Source of the DNA: Flammula alnicola
Lineage: Eukaryota > Basidiomycota > Agaricomycetes > Agaricales > Strophariaceae
Reading direction: 5' to 3'
Length of the DNA stretch: 64,000 bases
Assembly: GCA_015499995.1 (NCBI GenBank)
Contig: JADNRV010000001.1
Coordinates: forward strand, 992,001-1,056,000
Under the pieces are notes generated by a model that did no database searches, was not told where the DNA came from, and saw only the letters and a list, made by a program, of their open reading frames with translations. The translations under genes were made by a program, and so were the position numbers. This document shows positions 23,379-33,973 of this stretch, piece after piece (the first letter of the stretch is position 1; each line of letters starts with the position of its first letter).

Positions 23379-26300
23379 ATGGCCAAGGGTGAGGAATCCT
23401 CATCCATGGCACAGCAAGCAAAAAAGAAGCGTTCAGAAGACGAGCCGATGCTTGAGGATGTATCCACTAAACCCTTACAACTCCAGAGGAGACGAGTCTG
23501 GCGGGCTTGCGAGAGCTGCAGGTATGACATTCATATCTCGCCGCATCCTATCGGTGCGTCCCAAGTCTGAACTACTTGCCTATCTTCCTCTCTCGACAGA
23601 CGTAAGAAGATTAAATGTGACGGATGCGAGCCTACGTGCTCTCAGTGTTCGATGTCAGGCTCGCAGTGCACCTGGCTGCAAACCAAAGATAGGGCCGCAT
23701 TGAGCAGACAGTACGTCGCTACCACTTTTTTTCTGATGTAGGATCTGATCGTTATGATACAGTTACGTGCAAGAGCTCGAAGCTCGACTGCTCCACATGG
23801 AATCTCTCTTCTCTCAAATTGCCCCAGCTCTCGAGCAGCACATGTCACCTTCCCCAACGGTTCTTCGCATGAAAGTGCCCCTGAATCCATAAATCCAGAG
23901 GCCTTGGCACCAGCGGCAGCCATCCTACGTTCGATAGCCCCAAAGGTTCAAAGCACTGAAACAACGGCGACGACCCCGCCGCCCTTGGGCAAGGCCGATG
24001 ACGATGTTAGCGAGCTATTTGGACAGCTTGCGCTTGATGAATATGGTCACATGCGATGGATCGGTGGCTCGTCAACGATGTCCCTCATTCAATCTTTCCG
24101 CGCGTTGACTTCGTCCCCACTTCACCGTATATCTCCTATGGAAGAAGACCCACAGGCACCAGGTCCAAGCGTGAACAAGCTGTACTTTCCAGCCGCAGTG
24201 TTTTTTGGCAAAGTCCACGCACTCCCTGGTCCCGAGGAAGTCGAGTTTCCTGAGCGCGATCTAGCTGATAAGCTCGTGAGTGTCATAATATTATTATCCC
24301 ATCAAAATGAAATTGACTTTAATCCCATTAAGGTCGCAGCGTATTTTGCACGCTTTCATTTCCTGATGCCGGTCATTGACAAACCATATTTCATGCGGAA
24401 GTATGGACATATCATGGATAACACACATGACCTTGATCTGGTCCGCTCTGAGACGGCTTTTCTCTCTTTAATGTTCGCCGTATTCGCCTGCGCCGCTAAT
24501 CTAGTCGAAGATCCCCGTTTGACAACTTCAGAACGCCATGACGATGGAGGAATGGGGATGGTTTATTATGAGAGGTACGTTCATTGTGGAAAATCGTTAT
24601 GACTTGCCGCTCAATGCACGCAATCCATTCATAGGGCACTCATACTACAATACATCAGTCACCCGAATGTCCAAATCGCCCATGTCCAATGCTTCATTTT
24701 GATGTCATCGTTCCTGTGCTCGGTCAACTGCCTTCCTCAAGCATGGATATTGATCGGCCAGGCAGTTCGGGCCGGGCAAGACTTGGGACTTCACGTAAGA
24801 ATTGTCTTTTCTTCGACTTGTTGTTCTTTTCTTACCTCGTGCCATTTATTATGTAGCGTTCTCCTCGGCGCCTCCTCGTTACGCCGGTGGAAAAAGAGAC
24901 CCGACGAAAGATCTGGTGGGGCGTCTATACGTTGGACCGAATGCTTGCCCTCGCATTGGGGCGCCCCCTGGGCGTCAATGATTCCGATTGCGATGTTGAG
25001 CTACCGGTGGAAGTCGACGATGAACATCTCCCAGAATACTTTACAGGCGCACCCATGTCTCAGAGACAGCCATCTCTTATGACTGGGACAATAGCGTTGA
25101 TCAAGCTTTACGAAATTGGAGGCCGCGTCCTCAGACAAGTATACGCGCTCGAGAATTGCAAAGATCATTTGGAACCGGAACGCAAGGCCGATCTTCAGCG
25201 TACTGTCGAATCTCTGGATACGGAATTAACGAAATGGTGCGACGACTTACCCATGGTTTTCAAGTCACAATCAGAGACGGAAGAACAAGTTTCCATGGGC
25301 GCCGTTCTTTGTAGCCATTATTACTCGGTGCTCACCACGCTTCACCGAAATCTCCTCCCAGTTAAGCGGGACCAACCAGTTACAGCCAAGTCAACAGTCA
25401 AAGCAGTATCCTCTGCTCGTTCTTGTATTAGGCTCGCTCCTTCAATGAAGCATGTGGTGCCACCTTCCCACCATCTTGCTTTCTTTATCCAGCATCTCTT
25501 TAGCTCGGCCGTCATCGTTTTGCTGTACGCTATGCATGCTTCTGATCCACGTGCCGCTGCTGCTGCTATGGACGAAGTCAAAAGCACATTAGTCGCTTTG
25601 GAGTCCTGGGAAGGGCAGTGGCCTGGAGCTAGGAAATGCAAGGAATTGCTCATTGATCTAATTAATACAGCAAATGAAGCTATAGCCCAAGGTCCACGCG
25701 ACAAGTCTGCTGGGGCAACTCCTACTCAGACATCTAGTTCTGGAAATCCCCCTTCGAACACAACGTCGTCACATGAGCGCCGCAAGTCTGTCACGATTGC
25801 GCCCAACTCAGGTGGAAATGTGCCTCCAGGCCGTGTCGTCAAAGGAAGGCCAAGAAGAAATCAATCTCGCGATCCTGGGACGTCCAACAGACGCCTGGCC
25901 GCTGTTTCTCCTTATCGTGTAGATAGTGGTTAGTATTTCACTTCTTAATGTGGCACATTAATGTTGATTTTCGCCATTTACACTTCCTTAGGTCAGAGAG
26001 CAAGGTCGACGTCACGTAGACGGGGGCATGATGATGCTGAAGGTCTTGAACGTTCGACTGCTGCACCTTTTTACCAACCATTTTCAAGCCCTACGTCCGG
26101 TAATCGTGCTGGCTCTAGCACGCACAGCTCGCCAGCGTCTGTTAATCTGCCATCACCCGCAATGCCTCCTGTGCTCTCGACCGATCAGACTCAAACTCAG
26201 GATCCCAGCCCACGACTTGCTTCATCCAACTATAACTTCTCCTCGCCACTATCTCCTGCTCATCTCCCGTCGCCTCATCGCTACGAGTTCGACTACGGAA

Positions 26301-26704
26301 TTCAACCAAGTGCTTTGAGTCAGTCCAATTTGCAACAATGGAACGGCAGCAACGGTGAACAACAGATGTTTGGGGCAGGCTCTCCTGACCAAACAATGTA
26401 CGGCAATTCTTTCGGTACATACGCGTCCGCTATGGATGGGTATGGGAACTATGATCCTACATCCGAGCTATCGGGAGGTTTGGCGGCTCTATCGTCTACA
26501 CCGCCTTCATCGTCGTTCGCAGCGTCCGGTCTGCCCTTCCGCGGACTCGATTTCATAAGGAATTATAATCCAAGTGGGTACGCAACCGGGGATCAAGATG
26601 CACTGTGGCAGAGCTACGATCCAGGCGCATTCGGTTACGATCCAGATCTACCGTTCACACTCGGTGATACGGCCAACGATCTTCAAGACACCATACGTCC
26701 CTAA
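23379..26704 (+). CDS. Zn2Cys6 transcription factor with fungal-specific domain
   Basis: Begins MAKGEESSSMAQQAKKKR. The zinc cluster spans the first intron: ACESC then RRKKIKCDGCEPTCSQC and SMSGSQCTW, giving C-x2-C-x6-C-x6-C-x2-C-x6-C. A linker and dimerising heptads follow (LSRHYVQELEARLLHMESLF). The fungal-specific transcription factor domain runs from DLADKLVAAYFARFHFLMPV through RLTTSERHDDGG, LGLH, ETRRKIWWGVYTLDRMLALA and LGRPLGV to about residue 700. The C-terminus is long and Ser/Pro/Gly-rich, probably activating. Between LFSQIAPALEQ (about 23835) and NPEALAPAAAILR (about 23890) the frame shifts by one and no good GT-AG intron bridges it, so the gene is either spliced unusually or carries a frameshift. 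The target pathway is not deducible. Confidence 0.85.
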
Positions 26705-27106
26705 TTCTATGCAGCTTTTTCTCTTTGCTTTGCCCATTATTTATCCGAACTTCGAATTCATCTCACGTGTTTTCTTGCTTGTAGCCATATATGCTTCTGT
26801 GTAATTCTCTCCAACTTACTTACTTTACGATTCCATGTTATATGGTAATATGCCTGTTATATACGAGTACAGTGCAAGTAGTATTTCGAAATTCAAACAC
26901 ACCTGACCAAGTCATTGTACATACCAATTTGTCCTATGATCAATATGTAATGGTCTCCGCGATTTTATGCGCCGGTCCCTTACAAACAGGTGGGGTATGT
27001 GAGCAACCGGTTACTGAAGTTGCCGTTCCCCACATTTTATTGATTTAAGGAAACTCCGTAACAGACCAAGGGGTTCTGAACTCTGGGTTCTTTTCCTTTG
27101 ACTACC
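26705..27106. other. Intergenic region
   Basis: About 400 bp holding the 3' end of the activator gene and the promoter of the acyl-CoA dehydrogenase gene. Nothing else was recognised. Confidence 0.5.
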
Positions 27107-29079
27107 ATGGCGCCTCATCCTGTTATTGCATACACCTCAGAAGCCTCATGGGCCATGGTGAGTTGCACGAATAAGCACATCTTTCGCAAACCGTGATTGC
27201 TCACTGTTCTTCCAACCCTCCAGATTGAGGACAAGTTCTCGCCTTACGCGAAGGAGACGTTGGCAAAACTCATCAAGTTCCTGGAGGTCGGTTCATTTGG
27301 GCTGAATACTTTGAGCATCGAAACTAACGGACACTGTAGGATGAGATCCTTCCCGCTGTGAAAGTCGCTCATGCCCAACTGCCGGACGATCCCACACGCT
27401 GGAGTACCGTCATCCCCATCATTGCTGAGCTGAAGGAGAAGGCCAAGAAGCAAGGTCTTTGGAACCTCTTCTTGAGCAAGGCTCATTACCCTGAATTTGG
27501 TGTCCCTCTCACCAACCTCGAGGTGTGTTTCTGGAATGAGTCGATTCTTGGAATTTCCTCCTGACTTGCGTTGAACAGTATGCTGTCATGGCTGAAATCC
27601 TTGCCCATGCTGGACCCATGGGACCCGAGGTAATGAACTGCGCTGCCCCAGATACTGGAAACATGGGTGGGTACTATCTATGATAGCGATTTCCACGATT
27701 GTCATGCATATTCGTTTACAGAGGTGTTGGCGCGGTACGGTTCTCCTGAGCAACAAAAGAAGTGGCTTATCCCTCTCTTGAACGGAGAAACGCGCTCCGC
27801 CTTCGCCATGACAGAAAAGAATGGTAAAGTCCTTCCCTTCAAAATGGAACTGCTTTATTCTGATACAAGGACTCGTAGTTGCATCGTCTGATGCCAAAAA
27901 CATTCGCACTTCTATCAGGCAGGAGGGCAACGAAATTGTCATCAACGGTCATAAATGGTTCGTCAGAAAATCTTCTTCTGTATTACACCATTTTGACTCT
28001 CGAGGATATAAAGGTGGATCAGCGGTGCTGGTGACCCTCGCACGAGACTGCACCTCGTCATGGGAAAGAGTGATCCTGATAGTAAGAACTCCTACAACCA
28101 ACAGAGCGTCGTCATTGTCCCAGCCGATGCTCCCGGTGTCAAGGTTATTCGGCCCATGAGGGTGTTCGGCTACGACGATGCTCCCGAAGGTCATTGCGAA
28201 ATCATCTACGAAAACGTCCGCGTCCCTCTCGAAAACCTTGTACTCGGATGGGGCCGAGGATTCGAAATCATCCAAGGGCGTCTGGGGTGAGGATTTTCGT
28301 CCTTTTATCACTGTTTCCCCCCTAAGAATGACATAAAAAAAGACCCGGTCGCATCCATCACTGCATGAGATCCATTGGTGCAGCCCAAGCTTCATTGAAC
28401 CTCTTGCTGCAGCGCGTCACTGATCCAGGCCGCAAGACCTTCGGCAAATACCTCTACGAACACGGTCAGCATGAACTTTCCAGATTATTCTGGAGCTGTC
28501 TCAATGAATATCATTGCAGGAACCGTAATTGCTGATATTGCCAAGTCTCGGGCGGAGATCGAAGGAGCACGCCTTCTCGTCCTGAGCGCTGCTTTGCAGG
28601 CAAGTAGATTGTCGTAGGCATTGAAACAAACAAATTGACTTTCGTTCTCTAGATCGACAAATACAAGGCCAAGGGTGCTCTCAAAGAGATTGGAATTGCT
28701 AAAGTCTGTTTTCAATGTTTTATCGACTTAGCGTAGAATTCAGCTCACCATATCTCCACAGTTCGTGGTTCCTTCAATGGCTCTCACTGTCATTGACCGT
28801 GCGATCCAATCTTACGGTGCTGAGGGTGTCTCGCAAGACACAGAATTGGCTCAACGATGGGCTGGCCTGCGTACCCTCAGGATTGCTGATGTACGAAACG
28901 ACTTCTGTTGCTCTTCTATTTTTGCTGAATGTAATTTTCAGGGACCTGACGCTGTACACATCCAACAAGTTGGGCAGAGGGAGCTTAAGCGCGTCCCCGA
29001 GCTTTTAAAGAAGACTCAAGAGCTCAAGAAGAAGGAGGCCGCGTTGTTGAGGAAGCATGGCTTGACAGCTCGTCTTTAA
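27107..29079 (+). CDS. Acyl-CoA dehydrogenase (ACAD10/11 type), probably peroxisomal
   Basis: About eleven exons from ATG 27107 ([17 protein letters not shown]). Spliced segments include [59 protein letters not shown] with [16 protein letters not shown] (the FAD and substrate-binding strand) and [19 protein letters not shown]. Further on come [35 protein letters not shown] and [20 protein letters not shown] with RTLRIADGPDAVH. That last block is the ACAD10/11-like C-terminus. These flavoenzymes oxidise acyl-CoA, in ACAD11 also 4-hydroxyacyl derivatives; no fused phosphotransferase domain is present here. The protein ends HGLTARL, and ARL fits the PTS1 consensus, so peroxisomal import is likely. 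Confidence 0.93.
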
Positions 29080-29365
29080 ATTCTAATGTATACCGGAGTC
29101 CTTATCCATATCCCCAAATTTACTCGTTGAATGCAAATTTTATTTTATTTAACATGAACAATTGAATGTGAAATCTTGGTCAATTTCGACATAATTTCAG
29201 CAGACCTAAGTATTAAAGTACTTAGTTTGACTGAAGACATTGTAAAGACACCAACAACATGCCAACCGATTTCCGCAATTCTGGGCGCGTTGTTTGGCCT
29301 TGTGGTGATTGCAATTGAATTTCCGAATCTCTCATTTGCACTTGCATCGACACCAGATCGACACC

Positions 29366-30035
29366 ATGAGCTTGACATGTCGACGAATACCAGCTCTACA
29401 CTGTTTGGCTAGGCGACAATTTTCTTCGAAACCCAAACAGTCATCATCCTCGTCAACCAATGTTCAATCTCACGACATGTTGCCTCCAGCAAAAATGCGG
29501 GCTCTCATCGCGCTATACCACCAAGCCGACACCTGGATCACACCGGAAAATCTTCTAGAAAGAATCGACAAGGCTTTTGTCCCAGCCGGAGTCTCAAATA
29601 AACAGATGGACCCCCTCGAGATAGGCTCGTATTCGAGAGTAAACTACGGCGTTACCTTCGATGAAATTGAAACAACCAAGAGGGTCATGCATGAAGCCCC
29701 GAAGATGGCGCAATGGGACGCACACGCGGGAGCTTCTTTGAAGCCCAAATACCAATTCGCAGTGACTGAAACTTGGAGCGCCAACCGTGCTGTAAGGGAA
29801 CAGAAGGTTATTGAGGCGCTGTACGGCGTGGTAACGACCCGCGACGCGAAGTTGTTGCCTGGGCTGGAGGTCCTGCAGGAGACGGCGGAAGCAAGGAAGA
29901 AGCACAGGGAAAATGACCGGGAGCTCGATACGGACTCGGATGTGCCGCAGACACAGTCGGGTGCGTTTGTTCGTTTGGTGCTCAAGAATTTATCTGACAC
30001 ATCTTCTTTCAACCGTAGATTATAATCCACTATAG
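29366..30035 (+). CDS. Unrecognised protein, probably mitochondrial
   Basis: Frame from ATG 29366: MSLTCRRIPALHCLARRQFS, a basic, acid-free N-terminus that looks like a mitochondrial presequence. The mature part reads DMLPPAKMRALIALYHQADT, FITP-like TWITPENLLERIDKAFV, MDPLEIGSYSRVNYGVTFDE and NRAVREQKVIEALYGVV. It continues with a charged coiled segment ETAEARKKHRENDRELD. I do not recognise the family. A small intron (29961-30018) is likely near the end and gives the tail QTQSDYNPL with stop at 30035; without it the frame stops at 30025. It lies 290 bp after the acyl-CoA dehydrogenase gene on the same strand. Confidence 0.7.
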
Positions 30036-30172
30036 CTGACGCCATGCAGTCATCACACAGTGTTGTTATTGATCTAGTTCCCCCATTTTCACTGTCCACC
30101 TAAGTTATATACACAACAATGTCTTGCACGGCTCATCTCATAGCAAGAAAGAAAAAGTAATTGACGTGGTGA

Positions 30173-31262
30173 TCATGATTCGAGGGTTTCACTGGAGACG
30201 GATACCTTGCCGTCCTCCGCCACCGAAAGGCCCAGAGCTTGGGGTATAGTTTCTTCGCAAGGTCCCAAAAACAGGTAATCGGCTTTTCCGTCTCCCTTGC
30301 TGCGTTCCAAATTGAACACGGCTACTTTTCCGCCATGCTTTTTCACCTCAAGTGCATAAGAGGCCGCCGGGTATACCTGTATGGTTGTCAGCTTTTTGAT
30401 GTATCATAAAGGTGAAAGCCTGAGGAACTCACCGTCGAAGATGTTCCAATTACGAGGCACAGGTCTGCGTTTGCGACGAGTACATCAATCTCCTCCAACC
30501 AATGGGGTATTTCGTCAAACCAGACAACACCTGGCCGAGCAAGAGATCCACACTTGGAACACCGGGGTAATTTACGCAGGTCAATTTCTGGATCAATAGT
30601 ACGCCGTTCCACCAGTTCTTCGGTCCCTGATAGGGCTTCGCAGATGGGAGACTTGGTAATGAAGTCAACTTGGCCACATTCCTCACTGGTGCAGAGGACG
30701 TCGAAGAGGCGTCCATGCATTTCTATCAAATTGGGCGTTTCGGAAGCGTTGGCGGCAGTGGGGTTTTTTGCAGCAATCTCCTGATCCGCTCTGGTGCTAA
30801 GACCGTCTACATTTTGGGTGATAAGGGTGAAGGTTGAATCTGGGACAATCTCATTCCTGATTGACGACAAAGCAAAGGCAGATAGGGCCAGATGAGCGTT
30901 GTTAGGTTTTGCACGAAGGACACTGCACAATCAGCGGCATAAAATGAATTGTTTTCATGGACAACAGATACAATACCTACGTTTGGCGACGGTAATGGTA
31001 GAATTGCCACACAAGGGATGGCGATTTTTTAAACCCATCCGGCGTGGCGAGAGAGATCGCATCATACTTTCTCCATATTCCCCCAGCCCCTCTAAATGTG
31101 GGGATGCCTGGTAACGAAGAATTAGCGCCCGTAGTTAGACGGTCTCAACGATCTGGATAGATTACCCGAGGCCGCGGACAAACCGGCACCTGCAATTGCT
31201 ATTATATGCTTAGACGAACGGATTTGTTCTCGAAAAGCATTCATATCTCGAGATGGTGCCAT
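30173..31262 (-). CDS. SIR2-family NAD-dependent protein deacylase, SIRT5-like (class III)
   Basis: Start [20 protein letters not shown] is followed by the Rossmann entry [20 protein letters not shown]. The catalytic region has [14 protein letters not shown] and [13 protein letters not shown] with the active-site His in EMHG. Zinc cysteines are C-T-S-E-E-C and [20 protein letters not shown]. The end is LVIGTSSTV then [20 protein letters not shown] and [20 protein letters not shown]. The segment after the cofactor loop reads [23 protein letters not shown], matching the SIRT5 residues Ala86, Tyr102 and Arg105 that select succinyl, malonyl or glutaryl lysine. It is therefore predicted to remove acidic acyl groups. 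No presequence is evident, so its compartment is open. Confidence 0.92.
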
Positions 31263-31412
31263 TTGGGTTGAAGTGGGACGATGTTGAGAAGTGATGGACG
31301 CGATTCGTCCCCGAATATATTTACTTACATAATTCTACATCTTATCTGATTACAGGTTTTGAGCGGACTTCAAGAAGGCCGATCCGTTTCATTCCCTTCT
31401 TTCCGTCCCACC
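31263..31412. promoter_or_regulatory. Shared upstream region, sirtuin / Aim32-like gene
   Basis: 150 bp between divergent start codons. A stretch TATATTTACTTACATAA (about 31315-31331) is AT-rich and may hold a TATA-like element for either gene, but this is not established. Confidence 0.4.
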
Positions 31413-32894
31413 ATGTACGGATTCAAAACCCTCCAGTCCATTGTCTTTGGCCACCAAGAGGACGCCCTATGTCGCTCCCTACGTGCTTCAGCCGTCCCAG
31501 TCTCTACCGCTGACTGTAGAGCATGTGCCGACCCTTGTGACCTCGGTCAGCTGCCTTATCTGATAATTAACAGAAGCCTGACCGTGTCGTATGGCATGCT
31601 ATTCAGGTCATGAAGCATACCCTCGTCGTTTCGACATCGACATGGACACACAGATGCTGGGCTCCGTTAAGCCCTACCACCGTCAAGTGCGCCTTGCCCA
31701 TTCCTCATGTCGCGCTCTCCACCTAACTCCACCCTATATGACCTCAGATCGTCATTTCAACGGGCAAAGCAGACTGGCAACGTGATATCACCGACGACAA
31801 GGATTCTCTAGCAGCTGCTATTCTAGAAGTTACTTCGACCAACCTTCATCCGCCTCATCCACCTTTAACTATTACTCCGACTAGTCCAAACCCTGCTTCT
31901 CCTTCATCCGGCAAGGGCGTGCGACCTGCCACTGGCCTATTTCATACCTCGGATTCGACCCGGACCTCGGTCTTGAACGGTAGCCACAAGACTGTGTGCC
32001 ATGAAGAAGACCATGAATCAGTCCTCGTGTTTCCTGACTTCAAAGTGGTTACGGAGGTCCGGCGTTCAGTTCAAGGGGCTCACGAACTTTGGGAGAGTGC
32101 GGTTGACCCGTCTGTAGGCCGCGACGCTTGTTACCTCGAAAAGAGCATCCTGAAGACATGGATATTGCCTTACTCATGCGTTATTCTCTTGTGTGAGTAA
32201 TTACGCCCTATTCTTGTGTCACTCTATCCCTTGGGGCTTGATGCTGACTGACCCATTTCCTCCCGCGACCAGGCTCACATAAAAAACGGGACAACCGGTG
32301 TGGGATAGCAGCGCCAAAACTTGAACATGGTATGTGACTTATTAATACGCAATATTTCCACCCGTATTAACACTTTTCACTTAGCATTGATTAAATCACT
32401 AGAGGCGCATGGATGGGATGCTGACACACAGCTGGAGCATCCTTCGCTCACAATGGGACCCCCTCTGGAAGATCTTAACGTTACACCAGAGGAGCGAGAC
32501 GAAAATATTTCGGAACAGCTCAAGCAGAGTGCAGACTCAAAGCGCGCTTTGATCGTAAAAGTTTCCCATGTCGGCGGACACAAATACGCCGGTAACTGCA
32601 TCGTGAGTAACACACCTTTCCAAAGCAGTGGTGTCCAATTGCCGTATGATTCCGCCCCTTTCTGCGGGCACCCACAACTTGATGTTTTCCGGTTTGCTGA
32701 TACATCCGCGACTTGTTTTCCGTTTCTAGATTTACACACCCTCTGGGTCCGGGATCTGGTACGGCCGAGTCACACCGCACGATGTGGACTCCATTGTGGT
32801 CAACACTATCATCAATGGTCTGGTCCTGCCACCCCTGCTTCGGGGCGGGCTGAACTTGGAGCGGCCTAATTGCCAGACACTTAATGACTGGTAA
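31413..32894 (+). CDS. Sucrase/ferredoxin-like protein, Apd1/Aim32 type
   Basis: Start MYGFKTLQSIVFGHQEDALC; N-terminal CRACADPC and the spliced YPRRFDIDMDTQMLGSVKPY follow. The family core has ISTGKADWQRDI, LKTWILPYSCVILLC, SHKKRDNRCGIAAPKLEHAL and VSHVGGHKYAGNCIIYTP with WYGRVTP. The cysteines in ILLC-SHKKRDNRC and the histidines of HVGGH fit the thioredoxin-like fold with a bis-histidinyl [2Fe-2S] centre described for yeast Apd1 and Aim32. Its role is redox-related, with Apd1 needed for resistance to some redox-active compounds. The stop at 32894 follows NCQTLNDW; a strong donor there (TG|GTAACG) with acceptor at 32949 would extend it to 32992 (WVQFVLHFRHIVRP). The two ends cannot be separated from sequence alone. 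Confidence 0.88.
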
Positions 32895-33973
32895 CGGGAC
32901 CCCTTTCTCTAGCATGGGCCGTATTTTAGCTCTGGCTTTCAAATTTCAGGGTTCAGTTCGTCCTCCATTTTCGCCATATCGTACGACCATAGCATCTTCC
33001 GAGCATTAATTTGTAGACCGCACTCTTTGTTTCAATACTGACTGCACGCGCGCTCGCATCCATCATCGTTCCATGTTCCACGATCGAAAGCATTCTTATT
33101 TATCCTTGTACAACTCTTAATCGTTTAATTCGGGTTTTAGGCTGTTTTTCTAATTTGTACCGAGGACTCTTCACGAGATATTTACGTTCTGTTTCTTGAT
33201 TACAAAAGTATATATATAGCATATATACGTTAGAGAATACCTGTTAGAAAAGAGACCACCGAGACTACTACTACTACTCTTACCTACTACTACCAATGGT
33301 ATGCATACAACAAGAACTACACTTTGATGATAATTAGCGAGAGAAAAAGAAAGGAAATAAAGTCGAGAGATAAATGTCTGTCCATTCGGAGAGATCGTGA
33401 TTAGACGATCAGGTAGGCGATAGGATATAGTCATAATGCGAGTGTTAGTAGTGCTGCTGTTGTGAAGATGCGTGTGTGCGCTGCGTGCGGTTGACGTTAT
33501 CGTTCGTCCGCTTCGTTCGGTGAGGTAGTATGGAACGCATAGACTGTTTGGAGTATTGTAAAGTGGGAATAGATGTGTGCATGGGTTGCGTTGGTTTTGC
33601 AATGGTGCAATATCGATGGATGGCGCGTCGATGGGATCGTTTCCAAGTCCTGAAGAGTTGAATGGAGGCAGGAAAGGGAAACAGAACAAAGATCTTTAAA
33701 GGTCTGTAGGTTATCCGCAAGCATTGAACAGAGAAACATTGAGATGATGCATTTCGAGAAACTGGATGCCGTTGCATATCGTGCGTGCGTGTGTGCGTTC
33801 GTCGTGTAAAATGGAGAGTTGAGTGCGTGGAGAGGATGAATGGCAAGGATGATGATGATGCAGTTATTGTCGTCGTCGTCGTAGAGAAATTTCGTTCTTG
33901 TACATAGCCCCATAGAAAGAAAAAAGAAAAGAGAGAAATAGGACAAGGGAAAGCCAGCCGCCCGCAGCAGGCC
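32895..33973. other. Convergent 3' flanks of Aim32-like gene and Sch9-like kinase
   Basis: The stretch lies between two genes that both end here. It contains a triplet repeat of ACT units near 33265-33297, AT-rich segments and a GAT/GTC triplet stretch near 33850-33885. Several minus-strand frames of 100-200 codons are open across 33171-34059, but they run into the kinase's 3' end in a different frame and show no family pattern, so they are rejected. Confidence 0.45.

Noticed and set aside
31263..32894. A metabolic cluster around the sirtuin, Aim32-like and acyl-CoA dehydrogenase genes
   Set aside because: The genes belong to separate housekeeping functions and no backbone enzyme or transporter is present.
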